This document shows, in pieces, positions 20,998 through 32,602 of a DNA stretch of 64,000 nt. A program made the position numbers and the translations under genes. Under the pieces are notes generated by a model, which searched no databases, was not told the origin of the DNA, and worked only from the letters and a program-made list of their open reading frames with translations. The DNA comes from Notamacropus eugenii (Eukaryota > Chordata > Mammalia > Diprotodontia > Macropodidae), in contig NC_092877.1 in assembly GCF_028372415.1 (NCBI RefSeq), forward strand, positions 217,530,116-217,594,115. The letters run 5' to 3'. Position 1 is the stretch's first letter. The number at the start of each line of letters is the position of its first letter.

Positions 20998-21241
20998 TAG
21001 AATTTAATTCTGGGTAGATTACTTAGTCCATCTCCCTGATGAAGCAAAGAGTTGTAAATTCTGATGAATTCCATCATAGAATCCAAGAGATGTATTAGGA
21101 CCAATTAGGAAGAGCTCTGGTATTTGGCTAATTGCCCACTCAATGGTTGGCAAAGCTGTTTCATGTCAAATCCAAGTCCTGATTATCCTTGGTTTCAATA
21201 AGATCCTAGACAAAATTAGCCAATGTAAAAAATGTTTTTTT

Positions 21242-21446
21242 CTTCCTTCCTTCCTTCCTTCCTTCCTTCCTTCCTTCCTTCCTTCCTTCCTTCCTTCCTT
21301 CCTCCCTTCCTTCCTTACTTCCTCCCTTCCTCCCTCCCTCCGTTCCTCCCACCCTCCCTCCCTCCCTCCCTCCCTCCCTTCCTTCCTTCCTTCCTTCCTC
21401 CTCTTTCTCTTTCCCCTCCCCTTTCCTCTTCCCTCTCTTCCTTTCA
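21242..21446. repeat. (CCTT)n polypyrimidine microsatellite
   Basis: A pure CCTT run of about 60 bp is followed by imperfect CCTT/CCTC/CCCT repeats, all pyrimidine on the plus strand with a few interruptions. Open frames rich in Leu/Pro/Ser or Glu/Gly/Arg/Lys here are artefacts of the tetranucleotide. Confidence 0.95.
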
Positions 21447-21479
21447 TAAAGCCAATGACAACCTCAGAAAAATCATTAA

Positions 21480-21735
21480 TGATAATCATAGCAATTATTT
21501 ACATTTATATAGCACCCTGAAGGATAAATATAACTTTATCTGAATTATCTTTTTTTTGATCTTAACAATCCTGTGAGGCAGGTGCTATAAGTACATGCAT
21601 TTTACAAATGGAACAACTGAAATTCTGAGAAGCTAAGTAATTCCGTCCATCCCTCCCCTTTCCCTTGCTAGTCAATAAGAAACAGAACTCAAATTCAGGT
21701 CTGACTCTCAGCCCAATGTTTTTTCATTAATATAT
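21480..21735 (-). repeat. MIR-like SINE, minus strand
   Basis: 'gcaattatttacatttatat', 'acaatcctgtgaggcaggtg', 'gcattttacaaatggaacaa' and 'actcaaattcaggtctgact' follow the antisense MIR order from 3' end to head. Confidence 0.75.
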
Positions 21736-22179
21736 CACACTTTAGATTCTTTAGAATTGTAGTGATGTTATGGAGAAAGTTAAAAGGGCATTATTTTAAC
21801 CATTCATGGCTCTTACAACTTGGCCAGTAGTATCTGTTGTATAACTGTGTATTTTTCTTATTTGCATATGTAATTAACTTTTGACAGTAAATCTTAAACA
21901 AAGGACCTGAGAGTGTTTTTTCAAATAAATCTTTGTGTCTAATTAAAATAAGTGACTGCTGTAGACAGAATTAAATTTGCAAGCCAGTGCTTGAGTAAGG
22001 TATTGAAAACTCTTGATTTCTATTTTTCTAGCCTAATTTCTGGATTAATCAAATTCTCCTAGTCTGGTCTTTGAGATATTCACTGGAGTATCTGGTAAAT
22101 CAATCAATCAATCAACCTGGTAGTTGTAAAATAAAGTCATGATTTTAAGACATGAGGAAACTTCATGACCCTGAATTGA

Positions 22180-22272
22180 GCACTGGACTTGGAGTAAGGA
22201 CCCTAGGTAAGTCACTTAACCTCTTCAAACTTGTTTCTGCATCTATAAAAAAGGCATAATAATTGTATCTAC
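22180..22272 (+). repeat. MIR, left part, split by a 7SL pseudogene
   Basis: 'gcactggacttggagtaagg', 'taagtcacttaacctcttca', 'tctgcatctataaaaaaggc', 'ataataattgtatct'. The MIR continues after the insertion at 22556. Confidence 0.8.
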
Positions 22273-22554
22273 GAACCAGGCCCAAGCCTGTAATCCTTGC
22301 TATGGAGAAAGCTGATGCCAGCAGATCTCTTGTTTAAAATTCTGAGCAGCAGTGGATGTAGCTGATTGGGTGTCTGTGCTAAGTTTGGCATTAACATTAA
22401 CTTTAACACCCAGGATGGTGGGTGTAGGGCACCAGGTTGCCTAAGACAGGGTGAACAGGTGCAGGTCAAAAGCAGAGAAGGTCAAAACTTTCCTGTGCAG
22501 ATCAGATAGAGGAGGAAAAGCTGGGATGAGACAGTAAGACCCAGTTAAAAAAAT
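22273..22554 (+). pseudogene. 7SL (SRP) RNA retropseudogene
   Basis: 7SL RNA is the RNA scaffold of the signal recognition particle. The copy follows the whole vertebrate 7SL order. The degraded Alu-domain start 'agcctgtaatccttgctatg' is followed by 'agctgattgggtgtctgtgc' and 'taagtttggcattaacat'. Then comes the conserved S-domain run 'caccaggttgcctaagacag', 'ggtgaacaggtgcaggtcaa', 'aaggtcaaaactttcctgtg', 'cagatcagat', and the end 'gatgagacagtaagaccc'. The 3' region is internally deleted (about 25-30 bases before the last block) and an A-rich tail follows (22546-22554). Many substitutions in the Alu domain and promoter-proximal bases make it a dead copy. It sits inside a MIR, splitting it. 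It is not an Alu-type SINE, because the S domain is present. Confidence 0.9.
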
Positions 22555-22555
22555 A

Positions 22556-22662
22556 TAGCACTTACATCACAAGGTTGTTGTAAGGATCAAAAAAGATAAC
22601 ATATTCCTTTGTGAAATTTAAAGTGATATGTTCATGTCAGCTATCATTATTATGGTTCTTGG
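22556..22662 (+). repeat. MIR, right part, after the 7SL insertion
   Basis: 'catcacaaggttgttgtaag', 'gatcaaaaaagataacatat', 'gtgaaatttaaagtgatatg', 'tcagctatcattattatgg' is the 3' half of the MIR that starts at about 22180. Confidence 0.8.
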
Positions 22663-24750
22663 TAGCAATCTTTTAGTAGCATGAGAACATTGACTCAAAT
22701 TGGTTCAGTAAAGACTTGCAACTATTATTTTCTACTAGCTACCTCCTAGGGAAAGGGTGGTTTTATCCAATATAATGGCAGTAATTCTGACCAGTTGACA
22801 CAATATTGTGCCTCTTTGGCCTTTAGCAATGGAAAAAAAAAGGGGAGAAGTGTGGTGGGGTTGCCAAGTGTTTGGACATTCTCACATGTCCACAACCACT
22901 ATTATGGCTTCAGGGAAGTGACCAGGGACTTCTGATGACCCTTTCCCCAGGTTTCCCCGTTCCCATCTTGTGCATCTCACTATAAGGATGATGGTGAGAT
23001 TACCTACTAGGGCTTGCTCCAGTATTCCTGATAGCATGCTCATCTCCTTTAGCAAACCTTAGCCCAACCCTGACAGCAAATGTGCTAACTGAAGAGATCG
23101 TGCACCGAGGCATATACTGACCAGAGGCTCACCCTGGTGGCTTCTAATAAAGGCCCACATAGTGTCCCATGTTGGTAAAATATTTCTTTCTCACCAACTA
23201 ATGTTATTGACAGCACTTGTATTATCATGAAATCAGACTTATGTGAAATATACATCAAATTGCCTTAAATTTGAGGTAGTCTAAAGCAGGAAATTCTGGA
23301 TGGACTAATAAAATATGTTGATTTATTTTTTACCCATTGGTCTCAGGAAGGTGTTTTAGGAATTGTTTGGACTCCTTCAGGATAAACTTGTCTAAACTTG
23401 ATCTTAGTCAAAAGTCCCTCTTGTAATTAATACGTTTTCTGTCTGAATAACCAGTTTTGAATAAACATGGGCTGGGGGTGATGGGATTAAGGAAGTTAAT
23501 GAATTATAGGAGGGCTTTTATTAAGCAGCATAGATAGTTCTTGCAAACCTTGAATTAATTTTTATGAATCAGGTCCAAAGAACTTAAGTAAAATACAGAT
23601 AATATTTCATAAGTAATTTCAATCCTCCTTAATAGAACAAGTCTCTGGTGTGTAATATTTAGGTAACGATTATCATAAAATAGACATCTTTTGAGGGCAA
23701 TTATGTGTTCTCAATTCTTTTTTATGAGAGAGCTGGGAGGAGGATGTCATTATATCTGACAGTATATTTATCTCACATAGTATTCATGATATTCTGATGG
23801 GAAAGCAGTGGTCTGACTCTATATGAGTATACTTATGGAAGTGCTGCATATATTGCTAAACCTGTTTATACATGACAAAGCAGTGTGACTCAATAACCCT
23901 AAGCACAGGCTGTTACTAGGCTGGTACAGTGAAGTGTTGTATATGAAAACAGAGTTACATGCACTGAGTAAGCTCCCTTAGGGGAGTAGCAAAGATGCTC
24001 AGGGGAAAAAGAGAAGGCCTAGTCTGGGAAGTGATGAATAACTTTGAAGTCAAAGGTGAAACTCTTGGTCCTGATCTTTATACTTTTGTAGAATTTTTAG
24101 TCTTTCTCATTTTATGCATAAAGATACTTGTTTGACAATTAATACAATGTATGAACAAGTATCTGAATACCTAAGCACACGTGTGTATATGCAGGCATAT
24201 AATGTGTAGTGTATGTTATATGTCATATTTACATATATGTCTATATTTCCCTCTTCCAGATTACTATATCCTTTGCCAAATGCTAGACTCCTAAAGTGCT
24301 TTACGTAACAGAATTAGACTTTCAATAATTCACCGTCCTTTAAGGGTTTGCTTTTTTCTGAATTTCTGCCCGTGTAATAAGGTTATTAAATTTTGCACGT
24401 GCCTCATTTTGTTAGCTTCCTTTCTGTTCCCCTGGAGTATAATAAGATCTGTGTTGTCCTTGTTGACTGTTCTGGTTAAAGTTCTTGCAGGTGATCCTTT
24501 GAGAAATTAATTGGCATTATATTGTGGCAATAAATATGGAACTTAACTCAACCTAAGTAAGGGTCCAAGTCTGAGGATGTTTATTGAATGGAGTATGAGG
24601 CCTTTTTGAATTTGACCATTGGTAATTATCCTGAAAACATTGCCTTCTGTCAATTTCCTTTCTTAGCTCCGTTGTGAATATATAAATTATCACTGATCTT
24701 GAAAAAAGAAAAAGCTGTCATAGAGGAAGATGAGCTTCAGGTTTTATGTC
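22663..24750. other. Unassigned, largely unique 2.1 kb
   Basis: No gene or confident repeat was seen. Positions 24300-24560 look like possible conserved non-coding DNA (finding). A 'cacacgtgtgtatatgcagg' stretch sits at 24176-24195. Confidence 0.4.
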
Positions 24751-24752
24751 TC

Positions 24753-24998
24753 ATTCAGTCATTTTCAGTTGTGTCTGACTCTTTGTGACCCCATTTGGGG
24801 TTTTCTTGGCAAAGATACTGGAGTGGTTTGCCATTTCTTTCTGTAGCTTATTTTACGCATGAGGAAACTGAGGCAAATAGGGTTAAGTGACTTGCCCAGG
24901 GTCACACAGCTGGTAAATGTCTGAGGTCAGATTTGAACCCAGGAAGATGAACCTTCCTGATTCCAGGCCCAGTCTTCTATCCACTGTGCCACCTAGAT
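24753..24998 (-). repeat. Marsupial CORE-SINE (MAR1-like), minus strand, well preserved
   Basis: One of the best-preserved copies: 'gtgtctgactctttgtgacc', 'ccatttggggttttcttggc', 'ggttaagtgacttgcccagg', 'ccactgtgccacctag'. Confidence 0.9.
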
Positions 24999-25144
24999 TA
25001 ATTACTTCATATTTTTAAAGAATCACATGGTAGTACTTTAAAGTACAACAAAATACTTGATTTCTACTCAAATTTTTATACTAAGGAGGCAAAAACATGT
25101 GTTTTATAAAATCTTCTGGTCATGGCCAACATATGGATTTATTT

Positions 25145-25252
25145 TACTTACCTCTACTTAAGGGCAGGGGCTGTCTTTCTTGTGTGTTACTATGCTTTGT
25201 TTGTAAAACAGTGCCCGGAACATGGCTGATTATTGATTGATTAATTACAAAA
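25145..25252 (+). repeat. L2 LINE 3' end, plus strand
   Basis: 'agggcaggggctgtctttct', 'gtaaaacagtgcccggaaca' and the terminal 'ttattgattgattaatta' run are the sense L2 3' terminus. Confidence 0.7.
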
Positions 25253-25484
25253 GAAGTTTCTCTTTAAGGGGTGGAGTTAGTTATTGTGAAGTTGTAGTGA
25301 AGTTAATTTAAAAAAAAATTTTAAAAGCTTTTCAAAAAATGTATTTTGAGAAAGGGATGTTGGCATCACAAAAAGAGTTGTATGTAACATTTTTGTTGTT
25401 TTTTAAGTGGTTTTCTGCCAAACAAATTGCACCCTACGAGGCTTTCTTTGGTCCTGGCCTCGGTCCATTCTGGGTCTGATATTC

Positions 25485-25850
25485 AAGATAAAACTTATCA
25501 TGAGATGATGCTAAATGAAATAAGTAGAACTAAGAAAATAGTATATATAATTATAACAATATAAATAGAATTTTTTTTAATAGAGAGATTGAAAGGTCTG
25601 TGATTTATAACGACTGAATTTGACCCTGGAGAAGAAATGAGAAAATGTATTTCCTTCTTTATACAGGTGGAGGATTATGGCTATGTAGTTTTGCATATAC
25701 TATCAGGTATAGTTGGAGTATTGACTAGTTTTACTGTACTGATCTATTTCCATTTTTCTTTTCTTTTTTTTTGTGAAAAGAAGTTGCTTACTTCACAGTT
25801 GAGGGGAAAGGTATACATTTAGAAATGAAAGTGCTATAAAAAACAAAAAA
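25485..25850 (+). repeat. Marsupial interspersed repeat (LINE- or ERV-derived 3' region)
   Basis: Phrases in order: 'gatgctaaatgaaataagta', 'ggagaagaaatgagaaaatg', 'aggtggaggattatggctat', 'gcatatactatcaggtatag', then a T/C-rich run before 'gttgcttacttcacag'. I recognise the order as a common marsupial repeat but do not know its family. The 61-codon frame inside is not a gene. Confidence 0.5.
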
Positions 25851-25951
25851 TGCATAGTTTAAAAAGCACTAAGGAGTATCAATATTGTTACATGCTGGTA
25901 TCTATACTCTGAATAGAGGTGCAGGGGAGTTCTCTGACATTTGCTTACAGG

Positions 25952-26140
25952 ATTATAGTCTTAGAACTGGAAAGGATATTGGAGGTCATTTAGTTCAGCC
26001 TCCTCATTTTACAAATGAGAAACTAAGACCCAAAGAGGTTAGCTGACTTGCCCAGGGTCACCCAGTACCTAAGTTGAGATTCAAACTCAGGTCCTCCAAC
26101 TCCAAATTCAACATTCTTCCTATCATACCAAAGTGCTTCT
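25952..26140 (-). repeat. THER/MIR-like SINE, minus strand
   Basis: 'tagaactggaaaggatattg', 'ttagttcagcctcctcattt', 'gcccagggtcacccagtacc', 'caaactcaggtcctccaact'. This is a full antisense order, including the 'tagaactggaa' 3' tail. Confidence 0.8.
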
Positions 26141-27185
26141 TTTATATGTCTACATATTAAGATATTTGGAAAATTGCTTTGGGAAAATGAGATGAGACTA
26201 TAATGTTATGAAATTTGGGGAAAAATAGGAGTACTTTGGTAAATAAAGATTTAGAGATTATTTATGAACCTTATCAAAACTCAAAACATTTTTGTATATT
26301 ATCCCTAGGGTATTAACTTTCCCCAAACTGTCATTGCATCCCTGCTGGACCACTCCCTACTCCTCCTTGTTTTGATAATCCAAGCTCATTCCAATTGAAT
26401 AGTTTAGAGAGACGCTAGAAAGAGACTGAAAAATAACTTCAAACAACCCCATGGGAAAGGGATACATTTGAGTACTGCCTCTCCCATTCCAGCTCTTTTT
26501 TTATCCTTCTTGATCTACCACTGGCAAAATATGAAGAATCAGATACAAAAGAACCCTCAGGTTCAGCCTTCTTCAGCTGGTCCCCATTAGTTGCAGGTTA
26601 AAAAAAAAGTACATCTTTCCCTGCTCTGAGGTGATCAAGATAATTTGATCATTACATCCCCAGTGTTCACTTTACCTTAATCTGCATAAGGTTTCTTGGG
26701 GAAATGTCCTAGAGAAGATAGAGGTAATTAGATCAAGGCTTAGTGACTGTTCAAGTCATAAGAGATGTCATGGGAAAAGATTTGGAGTTGGGTGTGACAG
26801 GTGGGGGAAAAAGTAGGCCAAGAGAAGCTTAGTTTGACAGATATATATCATTGTACTTATTTTATACAGTTCAACTGACTTAGCAACATTTATTGACCAA
26901 CAATTGGGTACAGACAACTATGCATGCATTAGGAACCGTGGGAGATGCATGGGCAAGAAAACTTGTCATGGGGATTCTCAAGAAGGACCTAAATAGTGAG
27001 GCCCAATATGTAAAGTAAAGGGTCTTTAGATGGTCATCCTTACTTGTGTGGAAAGAGGACCCATTTCAGTTAGAAGATTTTGTGATTCTAAGAGCTCTGT
27101 ACATTGTACAAATATATTTGTGTATAGATGTTTAAAATAATGATTTTTGAACATGAAATAGATATATCTGAAAGATCATTAGAGA
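26141..27185. other. Unassigned sequence
   Basis: No gene was seen. A weak L2-like antisense hint ('agcaacatttattgaccaac') at about 26882 is too short to call. Confidence 0.35.
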
Positions 27186-27189
27186 ATTC

Positions 27190-27745
27190 TTTGGCTCTGT
27201 TAAGAGAGATAGAGTGTCCAAGGGAAAGGAGGTGATAATGCTTCTCTACTCTGTTCTGCTTGGTTCAGATTAAACTAGATTCAGTGCTGGGTACCATATT
27301 ATAGGCAGAACATGGAGAAAGTGAAGAGTGTTTAGAAGGCGATAGGATGGTGAAGGACCTTGACATCTAACCATGTGATGATTATTTGAATGAAATGGAG
27401 ATATTTAGGCTGAAAAAAGGTCATATTTAGGGAGAATTTGATGGCTACTTTTAGAAATTCCATTATGTGGAAGAAGATTGGACTTATTTTGTTTTGCTTA
27501 GGGGAAAGAACTAAGGTCAGTGAGTAGAAGTTGGAAAGAGGAAAATTTCGGCTTGATGAAAGGGAAAACCTTCCAACAATTAGAGCTTTTCAAAAGGAAA
27601 ATGAGCTGCTTCAAGAGGCAGACTTCAATGAAGGTCTCCAAGCAAAGGCTGGGTACTCATTTGTTAGGTATATTAATTGCTATTGGTTAGACTAGGTGGC
27701 CTTTGAGTTCCTGTTGAACTCTTAGATTCTGTGATTCCCAGAAAG
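27190..27745 (+). repeat. CR1/L3-clade LINE 3' end, plus strand
   Basis: Sense 3' region, in order: 'agtgtccaagggaaaggagg', 'ttcagtgctgggtaccatat', 'ttttgcttaggggaaagaac', 'cggcttgatgaaagggaaaa', 'aaggtctccaagcaaaggct', 'ttggttagactaggtggcct' and 'tagattctgtgattcc'. The end matches the true CR1/L3 terminus. No intact reverse transcriptase frame remains. Confidence 0.8.
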
Positions 27746-27954
27746 ATTTCCCAGGAACAAGCAAATTTTAGTAATTACTCAGTGAGATCATGCTCTCAGA
27801 CTTCCTTCATATGATACCTTTGGAACACTCTTTCTGAGTGGTATCCAAATGCACAAATTCCTTCTGGGAGAAATATTATCAAAATCTTCCATGAAACATT
27901 TTTTTTCTATATGACGTTGAACGTTTTTTTTCAATAGGAATGTTTAGACAGCTT

Positions 27955-28158
27955 TAGCTCTTGCCCTGCGTTAATTTACTATTCCTCCTTCCTCAATTGC
28001 CTTGAATTTACTTTGTTTACAGTTTATATACAATTATCTATGAATTTGTTGTTTTCTGCAATAGGATGGAAGCTCTTTGTCAGGACTGTTGCATTTTTAT
28101 CTTCGTGTTCACCATGACCTAGCATAGGACAAATAGTATGCACTTAATGTGAGAAATG
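27955..28158 (+). repeat. L2 LINE 3' end, plus strand
   Basis: 'ttgccttgaatttactttgt', 'acaattatctatgaatttgt', 'gcaataggatggaagctctt', 'accatgacctagcataggac' is the sense L2 terminal order. Confidence 0.65.
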
Positions 28159-28930
28159 ATCCTTTTGAACCCCTACTCTATTCTAATCAACATTAATCAG
28201 TTTGATATTGATATAAATCATATAAGGATAATTAGATAAGAGAGGATCTTATAGCAGGCTTTTATTATAGACCTCAGATTTTAATGTAACATTCAATACT
28301 TGCTTGCCAGCTATTTGTGCACCACAAGAATACAGACAAAGATGTCTTCATCCTGTTTTATTCAAATTCCATGTCCAAATCCAGCATGGATGGGATATCT
28401 TGACTCTTTGGAATGTCCCTTAAGTTATTTTTGTACCTTTGGACCACTTTCTCTTGCCCAACATGAGCCAGTGATCATCTTATGACTATTTGGCCACCAG
28501 AGATGACTCTTGCCTTGCCCATCTTAATTTTTGCCCCTCAAGAGTGAGGTCTATTAACCAATGAGATTCTATATTTTATCATGCCTCTTTTGCATCCTTT
28601 GCATAAAAATGAAGTCCTGAGGATCAGGGATATCTCAGATTGTGAAGAAGATCTGAGGCCCACTTCGTTAGAGGGGATTGAGCCATTCACTCAGAGCCCT
28701 ATCTCAGTTTCTTTTATTGTAAGTGGACAATTTTAAACTCCACTTTAATAAAAGATAGTTGATTGATGGATTGGATTAAACTAATCACATCATAGATGTG
28801 CACAGGTTACTCCATTAAAATAAAAATTAATCACCTGCAATTTTTTATGAGAAAATATAGACAAAAGTTACAAATCTTTAAAAAAATTGGAATTTTACAA
28901 GACAGTCAAAAAAATTTCAGTTTAATTTCA
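28159..28930. other. Unassigned sequence
   Basis: No gene or confident repeat was seen. Confidence 0.35.
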
Positions 28931-28934
28931 GTGA

Positions 28935-29465
28935 TTAGAGGCTGCACTAATCCATATACAGAATTCAGAACTAGGGGAATCATGCTGCTCATTTCTCTGG
29001 TCAGACCAATTTTAGACCATCATGTTAATTTCTGAGTTCCATATTTTAGGAAGGACATTGACAAGTTGGGAAAGCATCAATTAAGAGGGAGACCAAAATG
29101 ACTTGAAAGATAGGGAAATCAGTTAAGGAAAAATGAGACGTTTAGCCTAAGAAAAAAATGATATTGGGGATGTGGAGGTAGGATGGGGTATGATTTCTGT
29201 CCTTCAGAAAATTAGATTTATTGGACTTGGTCTCAGAGGGCAGAACTGTGAACAATGCGTGTAAGTACAGGGATACAGACTTCAGCTTAATATAAAGAGA
29301 AGCTTATTAAGAATTAGTTTTTATGAAGTGTCCAGTCAGTGGAGGTCTTCAAGGGAAAGATGAGTGATAAAGGGGATGTTATAGAGTAGATGAGAGTTCA
29401 GGTTAGTGTTCCTGATAGGCTCTGAAGTCTGTTATTGGGGTTCTATGACTCTATGACTTTAGCTA
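28935..29465 (+). repeat. CR1/L3-clade LINE 3' end, plus strand
   Basis: The same segments as 27190-27745, in order: 'tctctggtcagaccaatttt', 'gagttccatattttaggaag', 'gtctcagagggcagaactgt', 'agtggaggtcttcaagggaa', 'ggggttctatgactctatga'. It begins about 130 bases further upstream in the element than the 27-kb copy. Confidence 0.8.
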
Positions 29466-31065
29466 GGCGAATGAGAATATACTGGCTAGAGAGTGATGAG
29501 AGAAGTTTTATAGTGGTGGGAGATGGCCTGGAAACTGAAATCAATTTCTAAATTTGATAGAAAATGTGGGAGACCACCCTGGAAAAATGTCAAGATGTAA
29601 TTGACACAGGGCAAAATGAAAAAGGAAGAAAGATTGTAAGATCTTAGGCAGGTATGTGTTGGAGCCAGTAAGAGAGAGCTGATTGTTAAATTTTTAGCAT
29701 GAGCATTTATACCACAGACATCAGTAAAGACTGCAAATCAAGTCTTGATTTCTTTTGTCTCAAGACAAAAAAAATGAATGGATAGCAAGTTAATAATGCA
29801 AGTTAAGCTTATAAGTGTATTGTGCATACTTTTTTTTTTGGAGAGTCAATTGTGAAACATTTACATGTGCAGGTTTAGATTGATGTTAATATGAATCTTT
29901 TGGACTAATGGGAAGATGAATGAGAAAAGCAGTGAATGGTGGAAACGTTTTAGGGTAGTATTGACTTATTAGGTCAGTTCACCTAAGAGATTTTAGTATA
30001 TTTGCACTATGAATTGCCCGTTTTATTATAGGTTGTTTTCACTGTGTCTTCTGTGACTGCTATGGATGACATTATGGTGTGAAGTGTCCCTAATTTGTGA
30101 ATTTATGCCTGTAGAAATAAAACCAAATGGTGGAACAACCCCCCTCCCCTCTCTCTCTGTAAGGGATTTTATCCATCTTTTTCTTTTATAAATTTTATAT
30201 TGAAGCTGCAAATGCAATTATATTTGGGGAGATTTCCTTGCTAAGTGGAAGAAACACTTACATTAAATATAATGTATTATAAAATTTCTGCCTGAATATT
30301 GACTTAATCGTTGCTTGTAACATCTTAGTTTGCCCATTAAAAGTTTTTCATTACTTTTTTTCCTTCCTCTGTAACTTTTGTGAGAAGTCTTATTCACTCT
30401 GCAAACTTTGTCTCATCCCTTAGCACATCCCTTCCAAGATAACATTAACTTGTTCAAGGTACTTCTCAGGAGTTATTAGAAACAAAGTAGATTGGCCATC
30501 CATCCATCTTCTAAGGTTGCTGAATGTGTTCCAAGGCTGATGCTGTCAAAAGACCAATCGTGAGTTCAGAATGAGTGTCTTTAAGTTCATCCACCTATAT
30601 TAAGGTCTTTTAGAATCCTCTAAACCTTTAAAGGCCAGATTCAAAGTGAAACTTTATTGGTAAATTTTATTAGAAGTGAAGCTTTTTCTTTATATGATCA
30701 AGAGTAATCCATTCCCCAATGAAAGGCTGTTTCTCTTCTATAGACATAGGAACTCTCTGTCACTGTGGAGACACATCACAGGCCTGAGAAGAACATCAGA
30801 AGCAATAGTTTTCAAGGATCCTTCTGAAATATCTTGTAATCCAACCAAGTATATTATATATTTCAATAAATTCCACTTGTGTATGTAAATAATGCTTTAG
30901 CCACTTTTTTTTTCTTTGACCACTTAATGGCATAATGGATCATCACTTAACCAATAACAAAGAGAACATTTGCAGTTAAATGTTGAATGAGCAAGAGAGA
31001 CATTATCTCTTCTGCTTGTGAAATTAATTTCATGAATTTTATTTAGTGTCTTCTTGCCCACCGAC
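29466..31065. other. Unassigned 1.6 kb
   Basis: No gene was seen. Two short palindromes lie side by side near 29730-29770 ('ttttgtctcaagacaaaa' is one). A T-run lies at 29830-29839. Low-complexity CT occurs near 30140-30160. Confidence 0.35.
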
Positions 31066-31609
31066 CTCCTACTTTTGAGCATGCTCAGTTGGCATTCCAG
31101 TCAAGTACATGAAAGCTTGGGGTGGACTTGGTTCAAGATATGTGTGATGGAGGGCTCCCCACGCCTTCCCATTCACAGTAGCCCCAGGTATCCTTTGACT
31201 GCTTTCTATTGACCATAATTACACAGAATTTTATACTGAGTAGTAATGAAAAGTCTTTAATTGACTACTGAACCAGGAATCCAAGGGCTTACTGAAGGGG
31301 GTGATCTCTGCCATTCAGGCTTCTTCTTCTTGCTGGTTTTCGTGAATAAACCCAACTCTCTGAGACCTCTGGAAGATACTTTCTTTCATTTGACCATAAC
31401 TCATGAGCTCACAGCTGGCTAGGAAAGCCTGGGCCTGGAAAGGGCTTCTTCCTGGTTTGTCTTCTGTCCTTTGGTAGAGGGCCTTAGGGCTTCTGAAAAG
31501 GCACCTGGAAAGACACCTGGAATCTTCCTATTCCATGGTACTCCTAGATTTGCTGAGAGAAGAGGAAGAAGAAGGAGAAGGGGAAGAAGAAGAAGAAGGG
31601 GAAGAAGAA

Positions 31610-31674
<65 letters not shown>

Positions 31675-32404
31675 AGAAGAAGAGAGAGAGAGGAAGGGAG
31701 AGAGAGAGACCGACCCCATTTGGTCTGTATTCATTGGAGGTGAGATGTAAAATAGTCACATAGGTAACACAAGATAACAAAGGGAAGACCTAAATACAAA
31801 CTCTCTGACGTGAAGATAATTTCTAACCCCATCTTTTGGAGTGTTTACCTAAAAAGCAAGCACAGAGGCCTCCCAGGTCAGCTATAGAACTATTTTAATC
31901 TAGAACAATGGGATCAGGGAGAAAGAAAGAGGGAACTTGGCTGTATTCACTGAAGGTAAAGTATAGCACAGTCAGCCAGACCCTTGCAAAGAAAGAAACT
32001 GTTTACAAATTGACTTGAATATTAGCTTCTCAGCTCATTGTGCTGGTAGTGATAAGTTCCTGGATTTTGACCTAATAGCCCTTTTCTATGGGATATAAAA
32101 CTTCTCTTTCCTTATCTGATTTGTGATTGTGCTCTGGGTACCTTTTTCCATTCCCTCATTTTTGAGGAGACTAGAACCTAGGGAAATCTGAGGTGGTTTT
32201 AGAACTGGAGCACTGGGGAGTCTAGATCCTGTATTGAGAAGACAGGTACTACAAACCATGAAGGAAGGTAAAGGACAAGGAATGCTGAAGGTCGCCAGTC
32301 CTGGTGGTCTCAGTCTAGTGGTTTCTATTATGGTAGACTAGCAGAGTTTCATAGCTGGCCTGGGAGGCCTTCATCTTTTCTTTTTAGTTGGACTTTCCAA
32401 GACA
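31066..32404. other. Unclassified, probably repeat-derived region
   Basis: It contains an AATAAA near 31346 in an LTR-like setting ('tcgtgaataaacccaactct'), the GAA tract (31554-31709), and two related segments at about 31680-31825 and 31915-32035. A TATA-like 'gggatataaaacttctcttt' sits near 32089. It may be an old LTR or other unnamed repeat. No flanking duplication was found. Confidence 0.3.
31554..31709. repeat. (GAA)n / purine-only microsatellite
   Basis: About 150 bases of GAA, GGA and AGG repeats, almost wholly purine on the plus strand, ending in (GA)n. Poly-Glu, poly-Arg and poly-Ser frames here are artefacts. Confidence 0.95.
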
Positions 32405-32602
32405 TGGAAAGGAAATAATCTTGAAATCAGTGAACTTGTGTTCAAATCCTCGGTTTGTTACCTTGTGTTATCTGTATGACCTTAGGAAAGTCATTTATAA
32501 ACTCTCTGTACCTTAATTTCCCTATCTATAAAATGAAGACATTGGATTAGATGACCTTTAAGTTTCTTTTGAAGCACCAGATCTATGATTTTATGATAGA
32601 GC
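32405..32602 (+). repeat. THER-like SINE, plus strand
   Basis: 'cttgtgttcaaatcctcggt', 'tatgaccttaggaaagtcat', 'ctatctataaaatgaagaca', 'ttggattagatgacctttaa', 'ccagatctatgattttatga' run from head to tail. Confidence 0.8.

Noticed and set aside
21143..21543. Pro/Leu/Ser-rich and Glu/Lys/Arg-rich open frames
   Set aside because: They come entirely from the CCTT tetranucleotide array.
25637..25822. A 61-codon open frame with hydrophobic stretch
   Set aside because: It lies inside a marsupial interspersed repeat and has no start context or neighbours.
26860..26960. A possible L2 minus-strand terminus
   Set aside because: Only one short phrase matches; too weak to call.
29725..29772. Adjacent short palindromes that could be a regulatory hairpin
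   Set aside because: Arms are only about 8 bp and occur readily by chance in AT-rich DNA.
31471..31780. Poly-Glu, poly-Arg, poly-Ser and poly-Phe open frames
   Set aside because: Artefacts of the GAA purine tract in different frames.
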